Shown one piece after another: positions 13,988 through 21,040 of a stretch of 21,040 bases of DNA. This stretch comes from a virus. Numbering within the stretch: the stretch's first letter is position 1; the number at the start of each line of letters is the position of its first letter. Position numbers and translations under genes: made by a program. Location of the stretch: the IMG/VR virus record IMGVR_UViG_3300049482_000109, positions 1 to 21,040 of that record. The stretch is one strand, 5' to 3'. The notes beneath the pieces were generated by a model. The model saw only the letters and a list, made by a program, of their open reading frames with translations. It did not search any database and was not told the DNA's origin.

Positions 13988-16900
13988 TTACTCAATGCAT
14001 TCAATCTCTTCGATTTGTAAGTTAACTGGAGTTTTCCAGCCAGCCTTTAAAGTGCCACGAACATAAACAATAGAATTCTTACTCCAACCAAGGGCAGCTT
14101 TGCGATCCCATTCTATGCATTCCATGGTAGCAAAACCATCAGATAAGAAAACTGAAACCTTCTTCCACTCACGACCAGATTTCTTTGATATGCCTCTAGC
14201 AAACTCAGAACTTTCATAAAGAAGAATCATGCCTACTTCACGAGAATAGCCGCCCTTAAGTAGAACTTCAGCATCTTTCACAGATGCTATAACAGGAACA
14301 TCACCCATTTTAAGAGGTAGATTTTTTCTTCCAGTTACAGATAAAGCTGGCCAACGTCCCTTAATAGTCTTAAGGACCTCAGAGTCGGATAAAAGATGCT
14401 TGTTAAAAGCTCTATTAAATTCTTTTTCCATTAAGAAAATACTCAATGGATCATATTTAAATACGTCTTCTTGAAGTTTAATTGTCTTACCACGCAGCAA
14501 TGTATATTGCGCAATAAAGGCTTTGCGGCGCTCGGAATAATCTACAATAGACATATCCATCATGTCATCTGCAGCTCTTCCCTTAATAAGATAGGATATA
14601 CCACCTGAGTTAACTCGAGCATGGTCAATTCTTTTAACAAAGTCCTCTACAGAAGGAAAAGGTCCCTTAGAGCATAACTCTTTGACTACTGCTGGTCCAA
14701 CACCTTTAATAGCAGAAATAGGGGTTACAATCCTTTTAACTCCGTTAATTTCACGAACCTCAAAAAGAGCTGAAGGATACTTTAAAGACGGAGGGTGTAC
14801 TATATCGCCCAACTTAGCAATAGATTTGCGCATCTTATCTTCATCGTCAATAGCTAAATTTAAGATAGAAGCCCACCACTCTAAGGGGTGGTGGTGTTTA
14901 AGATACATGGTTATATATCCTAGTTCAGCATAAGCATGAGAATGGCTTCTATTAAAGCTATATCTACTAAAAGCTTCAACCATTTTACATAGTTGATCAG
15001 CTTCATGTTCAGTCCAATTGCGCTTAATAGCATTTTCTCTTAACTTAGTAAATGTCGATTGAATGACATCTTTTTTCTTTTTAGCAATAGCAGAACGAAT
15101 CATATCTGATTCTTCTCCAGAAAAGTCCCCAATGTCCTTAAGAATAGCCATGATCTGCTCTTGATAAACAGCCACAGAATAGGTTTCACTTAAAATTGGT
15201 TCTAAATCTTTATGTATTAGTTGTGGCTGAAGTTCACCATTTTTGACCTTCATGTACAATTCAGCTGCAGACATCTCTTCTTGATTTAGAAGCTTTCCAT
15301 CTTTAGACATAGTTCCACCGATTTCAATCTGAAAATCTAGTGCTCCAGGTCTAGCTAATGCGGTAAAATCGGCTAAGTGCTTTCTATTAGTCGGACAGAA
15401 TTCTTGCACCATACCCTTAATCAACTCGGTATTAAATTGAAAAGACGAATCTGTGTCTTTATTATAAAAGTCAGTATAAACGCCAGGATCTTCAGGCAGC
15501 CTATAAATGTAGGGAACACCGGTTTCTTCTTCTAGATAGTTGGTGCCGTTAGCTTTTTTAATTAAAGCCACACAGTCAGAGACAGCGGTAAGGGTCTTAA
15601 TTCCAAGAATATCTGCTTTAACAAGGCCGCATTTTTCAACCATACCAGCATCATATTGAGTACAAGTTAGATCGCCTAGTTCTTTATCCTTCATCACCAT
15701 CGTTGGTACACGTTCTGCAGATAAATCTAAGGTTGATATAACAAAAGCAGAAGCATGTCTAGACCAACCTCGAATAGTGCCAATAAGCTTATTAACCATC
15801 TTCTCTACATCTGGGTATGTAGCAAAGAAGTTCGCTAACTGTTTATTTAACTCAACTTGACCAGCATTGTAGTTACCTTCATTATCAGTGTAGCCATATA
15901 AAAAATCATGTTCATCTACACCTTGCTGCGAGTCTTCAATAGAATCACAGAGAGCCTTAATCTCAGCATCGTTACGATTACGGCCATAAAGAGCAAACAT
16001 AGCATCTTTGATTGCATTTTTGGTCTTCATCTTTTGAAAGGTAGCAATCTGAGCAAATCCTAACTTATACTTCTCACGGAGATAGTTCATAATAAGAGAG
16101 CGAGCACGATCACCGATGTCTGCATCGATATCTGGAAAGGATCCAGCACGAATACGGGCATGTGAAAGGAATCGTTCAAAGGGTAGGTTAGCCTTAATAG
16201 GATCTACGTGAATAATTTTGAGGTAGTAACTCAGAAGAGATCCGCCAGCAGAACCACGAGCAATACCTTGTAAAATGCCCTGTGAACGTGCAAATCTACC
16301 AATATCTTCGTATACTAGGAAGTACGGAATGAAATTAAGTGTAGCGTTCTTCATGATAACATCAAGCTCTTGCTTGAATCTAGCAACATAGACCGGATCG
16401 TCTTTCCAGCGTCCGTGCTCGTTGATAAGTCTCATCATGAAGTAATAAGTTTGTAGATTATAATCTGGAGTTTTAGCCGCGATTTCTGCTGGGATGTCAA
16501 CCCTTGGAAGGTGGTAATCATACTTAACAGAGATATCCTTAGCGGCGTCTGAGACTTCATAGGTATTTCTGATCCAAGTTCTAAACTTGTCCTCTGTAAG
16601 CCAGTCACCGAGGTGAACGCGTAGCTTATCGAACATTGTATCGGCTCGCAGCTGGTGATATGACTCGTAAAAATACCATCCATTGCTATTCCCGTTTTTA
16701 AGCAAGCAGTCTTGGATAATTTTGTCTTCGGGCATAATGAAATGGGCATCTGTAACCGGAATGCATTTACCGCCATGCTTATCTACCATGTCCTTTAAAA
16801 AAAGGTTATATCCTTTTTGTTTATTTCCGTCGCAACTACATTCATCAGCTGGAATAGGATCAAAGCTTCCGGTATTTTTATTGAAGTTATGTGTTACATC

Positions 16901-17503
16901 ATTACAGTGAAATTCAACATAAAGATTATCACCAAACATCTCTTTATACATCAAGAAGCGTTCTTCTGCTAGGGTCTTATTGCCTTCCCAAAAGGCCTTA
17001 CCAATTGGGCCAGCAATACAGCCAGTCCCGAACTTAATGCCTTTCTTGTATTCATTAATCTGATCAAATGTTACACGTGCCTTGACTGAACCAAAAAATG
17101 AAACAGTATCATTGTATGCTAATGATGACAATTTCATTAAATTATGGTAACCTTCAGTTGAAGCAGCCCATGCTGTAATGTGAAAATGAGACTTGTCTTC
17201 AGCATTTAACTTACAATATAATTCAACAGCGGGGACTAGATGGCATGCATCTAGCGGATGATTGGTCCCATGTTTTTTATTATAGTTCTTAATGAACTCT
17301 TTAGCCTTAAGAGCGTCATACATACTAATCGCAGTACCATGATCTGTAACTGCTAGAGCAGGCGTACCGGTCTCTAAACACCAACCAACCCATTCTTCTG
17401 GCGAAGGAACAGCATCGAGAAGTGAATATTTGCTATGGTTGTGGAGCTGAGCTGGTTCTGTGAAACGCGTCATGCCCTCTTTATACAAAATAAAAAGGCC
17501 CAT
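13988..17503 (-). CDS. dnaE: DNA polymerase III alpha subunit (DnaE-like, C-family)
   Basis: This 1171-residue replicative polymerase is of the bacterial C family. An N-terminal PHP domain has LHNHSKYSLLD (His21, His23, Asp30), VTDHG (His55), PAVELY (Glu94), HFH (His106/108), GTGCIAG (Cys162) and TDAHF (Asp252, His254). Polymerase motifs are RGSAGGSLL, PDIDADI (Asp458, Asp460), KADILGIKTLT (Asp631), VYQEQIMAIL and NRSHSHAYAELGYITMYLKH. A helix-hairpin-helix IKGVGPAVVKEL and a C-terminal OB domain follow. The length is standard for DnaE. The start is uncertain: ATG 17503 has AGGG five bases upstream but lies in a terminator-like hairpin; ATG 17473 (MTRFTEPAQ) escapes the hairpin but its GAGG is too close. 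Residue numbers use 17503. Confidence 0.96.
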   Translation of the reverse strand: MGLFILYKEGMTRFTEPAQLHNHSKYSLLDAVPSPEEWVGWCLETGTPALAVTDHGTAISMYDALKAKEFIKNYNKKHGTNHPLDACHLVPAVELYCKLNAEDKSHFHITAWAASTEGYHNLMKLSSLAYNDTVSFFGSVKARVTFDQINEYKKGIKFGTGCIAGPIGKAFWEGNKTLAEERFLMYKEMFGDNLYVEFHCNDVTHNFNKNTGSFDPIPADECSCDGNKQKGYNLFLKDMVDKHGGKCIPVTDAHFIMPEDKIIQDCLLKNGNSNGWYFYESYHQLRADTMFDKLRVHLGDWLTEDKFRTWIRNTYEVSDAAKDISVKYDYHLPRVDIPAEIAAKTPDYNLQTYYFMMRLINEHGRWKDDPVYVARFKQELDVIMKNATLNFIPYFLVYEDIGRFARSQGILQGIARGSAGGSLLSYYLKIIHVDPIKANLPFERFLSHARIRAGSFPDIDADIGDRARSLIMNYLREKYKLGFAQIATFQKMKTKNAIKDAMFALYGRNRNDAEIKALCDSIEDSQQGVDEHDFLYGYTDNEGNYNAGQVELNKQLANFFATYPDVEKMVNKLIGTIRGWSRHASAFVISTLDLSAERVPTMVMKDKELGDLTCTQYDAGMVEKCGLVKADILGIKTLTAVSDCVALIKKANGTNYLEEETGVPYIYRLPEDPGVYTDFYNKDTDSSFQFNTELIKGMVQEFCPTNRKHLADFTALARPGALDFQIEIGGTMSKDGKLLNQEEMSAAELYMKVKNGELQPQLIHKDLEPILSETYSVAVYQEQIMAILKDIGDFSGEESDMIRSAIAKKKKDVIQSTFTKLRENAIKRNWTEHEADQLCKMVEAFSRYSFNRSHSHAYAELGYITMYLKHHHPLEWWASILNLAIDDEDKMRKSIAKLGDIVHPPSLKYPSALFEVREINGVKRIVTPISAIKGVGPAVVKELCSKGPFPSVEDFVKRIDHARVNSGGISYLIKGRAADDMMDMSIVDYSERRKAFIAQYTLLRGKTIKLQEDVFKYDPLSIFLMEKEFNRAFNKHLLSDSEVLKTIKGRWPALSVTGRKNLPLKMGDVPVIASVKDAEVLLKGGYSREVGMILLYESSEFARGISKKSGREWKKVSVFLSDGFATMECIEWDRKAALGWSKNSIVYVRGTLKAGWKTPVNLQIEEIECIE

Positions 17504-17524
17504 GGTTTCCCTATGGGCCTTTTT
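17485..17524 (-). terminator. Strong hairpin terminator or attenuator before/over the DNA polymerase start
   Basis: AAAAAGGCCCAT (17492-17503) and its exact reverse complement (17513-17524) form a 12-bp perfect stem around a 9-base loop, with T-runs on the 3' side (TTTTTATTTTG), the signature of a factor-independent terminator. The flanking A and T runs make it work in either direction. It lies after the 120-residue gene and overlaps the possible polymerase start: AGGG in the loop, ATG in the stem. Confidence 0.85.
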
Positions 17525-17549
17525 ATAGCGAGACTGTATTTAAAAGAGA

Positions 17550-17912
17550 TTACGTAGTCTGAAAATTGAAATTAAAATCTACTTTAGTATCTACGCTATC
17601 AGAAATATTTAGCGACAATGTACATTCGTAGTTATAAATATCTTGGGCAGCTAAACCATCTTGAATTCCAGCAAAGAAAGCCTTTAAGAGCAGATTATCG
17701 CCCTTATTGGCTCGAAGATAGCCGGCATTAAGAGCGCCAGTGCCAGGAGTTGTTACAGTGAACTTGGTTTTACCCTGAGCAGCTGCATCGATAAGAGCAG
17801 CACTTAAAGTACTAACGTTTGTAGTAACATAATCAGTGCCTTCATCAAAGGCGTCATTTAATTTGGTTTGAAGGCCTGTAGCACCATCAAAAAAGTCGGT
17901 TTTTAAACTCAT
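17550..17912 (-). CDS. Unknown 120-residue protein
   Basis: I do not know its function. Small, Thr/Ala/Asp-rich and soluble-looking, it starts MSLKTDFFDGATGLQTKLND and has an Ala-rich helix (STLSAALIDAAAQGKTKFTV) followed by alternating strands (CTLSLNISDSVDTKVDFNFN), which would suit a virion or assembly protein. The ATG at 17912 has an excellent AAGGAG site. It is the last gene before the terminator, so it closes a transcription unit. Composition differs from the replication genes around it. Confidence 0.75.
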   Translation of the reverse strand: MSLKTDFFDGATGLQTKLNDAFDEGTDYVTTNVSTLSAALIDAAAQGKTKFTVTTPGTGALNAGYLRANKGDNLLLKAFFAGIQDGLAAQDIYNYECTLSLNISDSVDTKVDFNFNFQTT

Positions 17913-17943
17913 ATAATCTCCTTAAGATATCGCTCTAAATATA

Positions 17944-18243
17944 TCAGGTATTTGCACCTGAACTAGGGTTAACTTCACCAGATTCAATCTCTGCGATCTT
18001 CTCAAGCAAGAAGTCAATCTTTGCTTGTTCATATTTAATAGTGCTGGCATATGCTGAATTTAGATCTTTTACAATCTGCTTAGCTTGAGCTAGTTTCTGA
18101 TCTGCGGCCCGCTCTTCACGAATCTCACGAATCTTTTGACTAGATTTAACTACAAGTTCAGAGGCTACATCAGCATTAACATTTTCATGGTTATCGACAA
18201 ATGACTTACTAAGTACTTTCTTAACAGATTCTAATTTAGACAC
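17944..18243 (-). CDS. Small coiled-coil protein
   Basis: The 99-residue product is highly helical and charged (KIREIREERAADQKLAQAK, then KYEQAKIDFLLEKIAEIES), consistent with a coiled coil, ending in a short disordered tail. No family is recognised. The start is GTG at 18243, marked by AGGAGA whose first bases overlap the HNH gene's TAG stop. It sits between the HNH nuclease and a small unknown gene, in the same operon. Confidence 0.72.
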   Translation of the reverse strand: MSKLESVKKVLSKSFVDNHENVNADVASELVVKSSQKIREIREERAADQKLAQAKQIVKDLNSAYASTIKYEQAKIDFLLEKIAEIESGEVNPSSGANT

Positions 18244-18251
18244 AGTATCTC

Positions 18252-18815
18252 CTATTTTAATTGATCTTTCAGTCTCTGGGCTCTTTGTACTATTAATTGT
18301 AAACCGATGGTCTTCTTCTTAGCGGTATACTTAGAAAGCATCTTCCTAAGATCTTTAGAGTTATATTGATTAGATAATATAGTTTTCTCTATGCTGTCAA
18401 GTTCTCCTGTGTACTGCTTTGTAAGTCTAGCAATACGTTCAGCGTTTGTCTTAATATCATGACAAGGATCACAAATTCGCTGAAGATTTGCCTTATCACA
18501 CCATAGACGCTTGAGGAATAAAGTTATGCGGTCCCACATATCAAAGGTAGCTGGAAATCCTTCTGGAGGAACAACAGGGTCGATATGATCGATAGCGATT
18601 TTAGTGCTGCCTACCCATTCATTACAGACTTCACATTGACGACGGACCCAAGGCTTCTTAGCCAAGGTTCCGTCTTTCTTATAGCGCGGAAATTCTTGGC
18701 GAGACTCCTCTTTCTTTTCAACAACAATTGGACTACGTGCAAATAGTCGCCTATTTGTTCCGCGTATCGCCATTTCCTGGTTGAAGGGTGGTTTCTTTTT
18801 CTTAACAGTCGCCAT
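18252..18815 (-). CDS. HNH endonuclease
   Basis: The 187-residue protein contains a zinc-stabilised HNH nuclease fold that cuts DNA with one catalytic metal. Cys61-x2-Cys64 (CEVC) and Cys115-x2-Cys118 (CDPC) form the zinc site. The HNH residues are His77 in DHIDP, Asn110 in KANLQRIC and His119 in PCHDIKTN. The N-terminus is basic (MATVKKKK) and may bind DNA; the C-terminus is a charged helix. I chose ATG 18815 over the TTG just before it. Such proteins occur as free-standing homing endonucleases or as packaging helpers near terminases; here it is distant from terL and not inside an interrupted gene, so its role is open. Confidence 0.88.
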   Translation of the reverse strand: MATVKKKKPPFNQEMAIRGTNRRLFARSPIVVEKKEESRQEFPRYKKDGTLAKKPWVRRQCEVCNEWVGSTKIAIDHIDPVVPPEGFPATFDMWDRITLFLKRLWCDKANLQRICDPCHDIKTNAERIARLTKQYTGELDSIEKTILSNQYNSKDLRKMLSKYTAKKKTIGLQLIVQRAQRLKDQLK

Positions 18816-18830
18816 CAAGCATTATTGTAC

Positions 18831-19415
18831 TTAATTACCTTCGCCGCCAAAACTATAGTGAGCCTTATTGTCTATATGGAGTTTATCTAATGCTTTTGTC
18901 GATTTTATCTCACCATTGTACCCATGTATCCTAGGATGCAGGTTTTCGCCAAAAGAATGTTTTAAATGCGGGTTATCATGCATAATAGCTCTGTGAACCT
19001 TATCATGCCAATCAAATGCGGCATCGACGTACTTACTAAATTCAGGAGAACCAGGTTTTGCTGAATGGCCCATTTGAGCTATGTGAGAAGGCAAGTATGC
19101 ATGTATTTGCACTGGATTTTCGTCTTCGTCTTTCTCAAGGCTCCACTGCCCATTAGCAGCAGTCTTCATTACCTCAATCTTTGGCTTTATTGGACGTGGA
19201 TTTTTAAGTTGAGTAGCTACTGCCTTTGGATCCTTATTAGAAGTTATAGCAGCTCCAGGAAGTTTGGTAGGCGCCTTACCAGTAGTTGAAGGCATAGAAA
19301 GAGGCTTTGGAGCTGGAATCTTTAATGCTGGAACAAGACTAGATTGTCCTGGTTTCGCTAATAAGGACTTAGCAAGGTCTCTTACAGTAGCGATCTTTTT
19401 CATTAGTTCATCCAT
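18831..19415 (-). CDS. Unknown protein with Pro/Lys-rich N-terminal half
   Basis: This 194-residue protein matches no family I know. After a short helix (MDELMKKIATVRDLAKSLLA), residues 22-85 are low-complexity, rich in Pro, Lys, Ala and Thr, and likely disordered. The C-terminal half (about 90-194) has a compact, His-rich composition (DWHDKVHRAIMHDNPHLKHS), suggesting a small folded domain that could bind metal. It starts 12 bases after the Rad50-like gene's stop with no clear ribosome site, so translation may depend on that gene. Confidence 0.68.
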   Translation of the reverse strand: MDELMKKIATVRDLAKSLLAKPGQSSLVPALKIPAPKPLSMPSTTGKAPTKLPGAAITSNKDPKAVATQLKNPRPIKPKIEVMKTAANGQWSLEKDEDENPVQIHAYLPSHIAQMGHSAKPGSPEFSKYVDAAFDWHDKVHRAIMHDNPHLKHSFGENLHPRIHGYNGEIKSTKALDKLHIDNKAHYSFGGEGN

Positions 19416-19427
19416 TGCTTAATAATA

Positions 19428-21040
19428 TCAGACTTCTAGGCTTACTGAGGATACTCCAGATCTTTTCTCTACTAGTAAAGTCTTTGAAAACATTGACTTT
19501 ACTTCGCTAGCATGATCTACTACCACGATGTGCCTATCGGCGGCAATTGCTCCTAGAAGCTCAATCAACAGTTCTCGCCCTTCGCTATCTAAACCGTCAA
19601 ATGGCTCATCTAGGATGATCGGGGACACATATATACCGAACTTCTTCTCCATGACATCAACAAGGGCAAAATCTACACATAGAGACAGTGCTCGATATTC
19701 GCCACCTGAAAGGGAGCCAATCGATATCTCTTTTCCATCTACAGTTAGAATTTCTGAGAACTTAGCAGTCATATCTCCTGCTCCATTTTCCTTATAAGAG
19801 AGAAGTTCATAGGTTCCGGTTGACCATAAAAGTTTTATATATTCTTTAATGCTGTCGTTGAATGATTCTACAACAGAATCAAGCACATAGGCTTGGGCCC
19901 CAGTAGGTGAATACATGGCTGAAACTGTTTTATAAAACTCTATTTTGCTTTGAGTATCACCTACTAGCTCTGTAAGTTTAGCCCTTGTGTTCTTTAAGAT
20001 ATTAATCTTATTAAGTAATTCAAAATTATTTTGAAGTTTTAAATTCAAATTTTTAAGCTCTTGTTGCTGATTTTGTATCTTATGGCGTAAATCTATGGCT
20101 AAAAGATTCGCAGCATCATACTCTTCACTGTCTGCTCTTTTCTTGTCTTTGATCTTTCCAGATAGGTCCGCCAACTGTCTCTCTCTAAGGAGAGCATCAT
20201 CGAAAGTATCAATTCTGGATTTAGTGTCGCGGAGTTCAATACTTCGTTCTTCCACTTCTTTGGCATGAGCAGCTTTAGCAGCAGTAATATCAAGCGCACT
20301 TCCGCAGGCTTTACAACTGTCTGCGCCAGCATACGGGGTTTGCCTAGAACTGAGTTTACGGAAGTGTTCATGTAACATCTCTCTCTGAGTTTTAACTTTT
20401 ACCATTTCTTGCTTCTTAACAGCAAGTTCATCTTCTAATTTTTGATACTTTGAAAGATCTGGTTTTACAACACTTTGAGCAACCAAAAGACTCAACTTTA
20501 AGTTAGAAATAGATTGATTAGCTAAAGCTATATGATGATTTATATCATTTTCATCTATAAGTGACTCTTGATAAGCGTCAACCTTAGAATCAATTGAATT
20601 CATCTTATTCTGATAACCATCCTTCTCAATTGTGAAAGATTTGACCTTTTCATCGGAAAATTTCTTAGCAGAAGTAAAGCTATCTAGGTCTAGGAGTTGG
20701 AGCAAGAACTTTTTCTTATCTGCATCATTTACAGACAAGAAGCGGGTTGTTGTACTTTGAGCACAATAAGCAATCATCATGAACTGAGTATAGTTCAATT
20801 TTAACTTAGCTTCCCATTCTTCCTGACCTATACTGATAGGTTCTTTATTATTTCCAAAGAATGATACTCCCTTAGGTCTGGCTCGCACGACAGTATACTT
20901 ATCAGTTCCAACCGCCAACTCAACTTCCACTGATCCCGTTTTAGATCCCCTACGTAGAATCTCCGTTGCAGTAACTTTTCTAGGCAGTTTATCATACAAA
21001 GCGAAGCTAATTGCATTGAAAATTGCTGTCTTGCCTGCTC
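19428..21040 (-). CDS. Rad50/SbcC-type recombination ATPase (T4 gp46-like), 5' end beyond the window
   Basis: This is the ATPase partner of the Mre11-like nuclease in DNA-end processing and recombination-dependent replication. The frame is open to the right edge, where AGKTAIFNAISFALYD shows the end of Walker A (GKT), so the true start lies outside. Two long coiled-coil stretches flank a zinc hook CKAC (20304-20315). The C-terminal lobe has the ABC signature LSGGEYRALSL (about 19694-19714), Walker B IILDEPFDGLD (about 19588-19623) and a switch His (VVVDHASE). Only the hook-containing coiled coil of modest length is present, as in phage gp46, shorter than cellular Rad50. The nuclease gene lies about 10 kb downstream in the same orientation. 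Confidence 0.94.
   Translation of the reverse strand, partial: AGKTAIFNAISFALYDKLPRKVTATEILRRGSKTGSVEVELAVGTDKYTVVRARPKGVSFFGNNKEPISIGQEEWEAKLKLNYTQFMMIAYCAQSTTTRFLSVNDADKKKFLLQLLDLDSFTSAKKFSDEKVKSFTIEKDGYQNKMNSIDSKVDAYQESLIDENDINHHIALANQSISNLKLSLLVAQSVVKPDLSKYQKLEDELAVKKQEMVKVKTQREMLHEHFRKLSSRQTPYAGADSCKACGSALDITAAKAAHAKEVEERSIELRDTKSRIDTFDDALLRERQLADLSGKIKDKKRADSEEYDAANLLAIDLRHKIQNQQQELKNLNLKLQNNFELLNKINILKNTRAKLTELVGDTQSKIEFYKTVSAMYSPTGAQAYVLDSVVESFNDSIKEYIKLLWSTGTYELLSYKENGAGDMTAKFSEILTVDGKEISIGSLSGGEYRALSLCVDFALVDVMEKKFGIYVSPIILDEPFDGLDSEGRELLIELLGAIAADRHIVVVDHASEVKSMFSKTLLVEKRSGVSSVSLEV

Noticed and set aside
18252-18815. HNH gene as an intron-borne homing endonuclease
   Set aside because: The flanking genes do not look like two halves of one split protein, so no intron or intein is supported.
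18816-18818. TTG as HNH nuclease start
   Set aside because: An ATG follows immediately and is the simpler start; neither has a strong ribosome site.
20999-20999. TTG as a start for the Rad50-like gene
   Set aside because: The frame continues upstream to the window edge and encodes the end of Walker A (AGKTAIFNAIS), so the TTG is an internal leucine and the gene is cut by the window.
1-21040. tRNA genes, CRISPR arrays, insertion sequences, integrase or attachment sites
   Set aside because: I saw no cloverleaf-like segment, regularly spaced repeats, transposase or integrase motifs. Covariance-model tools could still find a tRNA I missed, but there is little non-coding space.

Overview
The window looks like part of the genome of a tailed double-stranded DNA phage (Caudoviricetes). 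It carries a terminase pair, a portal and a prohead protease next to a phage-type replication and recombination set: a DnaE-like C-family polymerase, a gp32-like single-strand binding protein, a RecA/UvsX recombinase and Mre11/Rad50-like gp47/gp46. The DNA is AT-rich, every supported gene lies on the minus strand, and genes are tightly packed with many ATGA, TAATG or GTGA stop/start overlaps. A short lipoprotein signal (LLTGC) and AGGAG-type ribosome sites fit a bacterial, perhaps Gram-negative, host. The host cannot be named from this sequence.

In transcription order (high to low coordinates), the first block holds the 3' part of a Rad50/SbcC-like ATPase (19428-21040, cut by the window edge), an unknown protein, an HNH nuclease, a small coiled-coil protein and a conserved-looking unknown protein. 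A strong hairpin terminator (about 17485-17524) follows and overlaps the start of the DNA polymerase gene. The replication block is then the polymerase, an unknown 174-aa protein, an unlisted 58-aa zinc-finger protein (13284-13460), a promoter, SSB, a possible UvsY-like protein and RecA/UvsX. A tightly coupled run follows: lipoprotein, class II aldolase-like enzyme, metallophosphoesterase and Mre11-like nuclease.

The last block is for packaging and the head. It contains an unknown gene behind a promoter with a symmetric flanking repeat, an HTH protein, the likely small terminase, large terminase, portal, a 53-aa ORF, a P-loop (deoxy)nucleotide kinase fused to an extra domain, a coiled-coil protein, a Cys/His-rich protein with a sigma-region-4-like HTH, and the prohead protease (cut by the left edge).

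Six TATAAT -10 elements, four of them in the form GGTATAAT, precede genes in both blocks. At the portal and protease genes the -10 lies so close to the ATG that the mRNAs would be leaderless. The most intriguing items are the duplicated Cys/His motif plus sigma-like HTH protein, the hairpin embedded in the polymerase start, the aldolase/phosphoesterase pair in the recombination operon, the polymerase's apparently complete PHP metal site, and the short zinc-finger gene.
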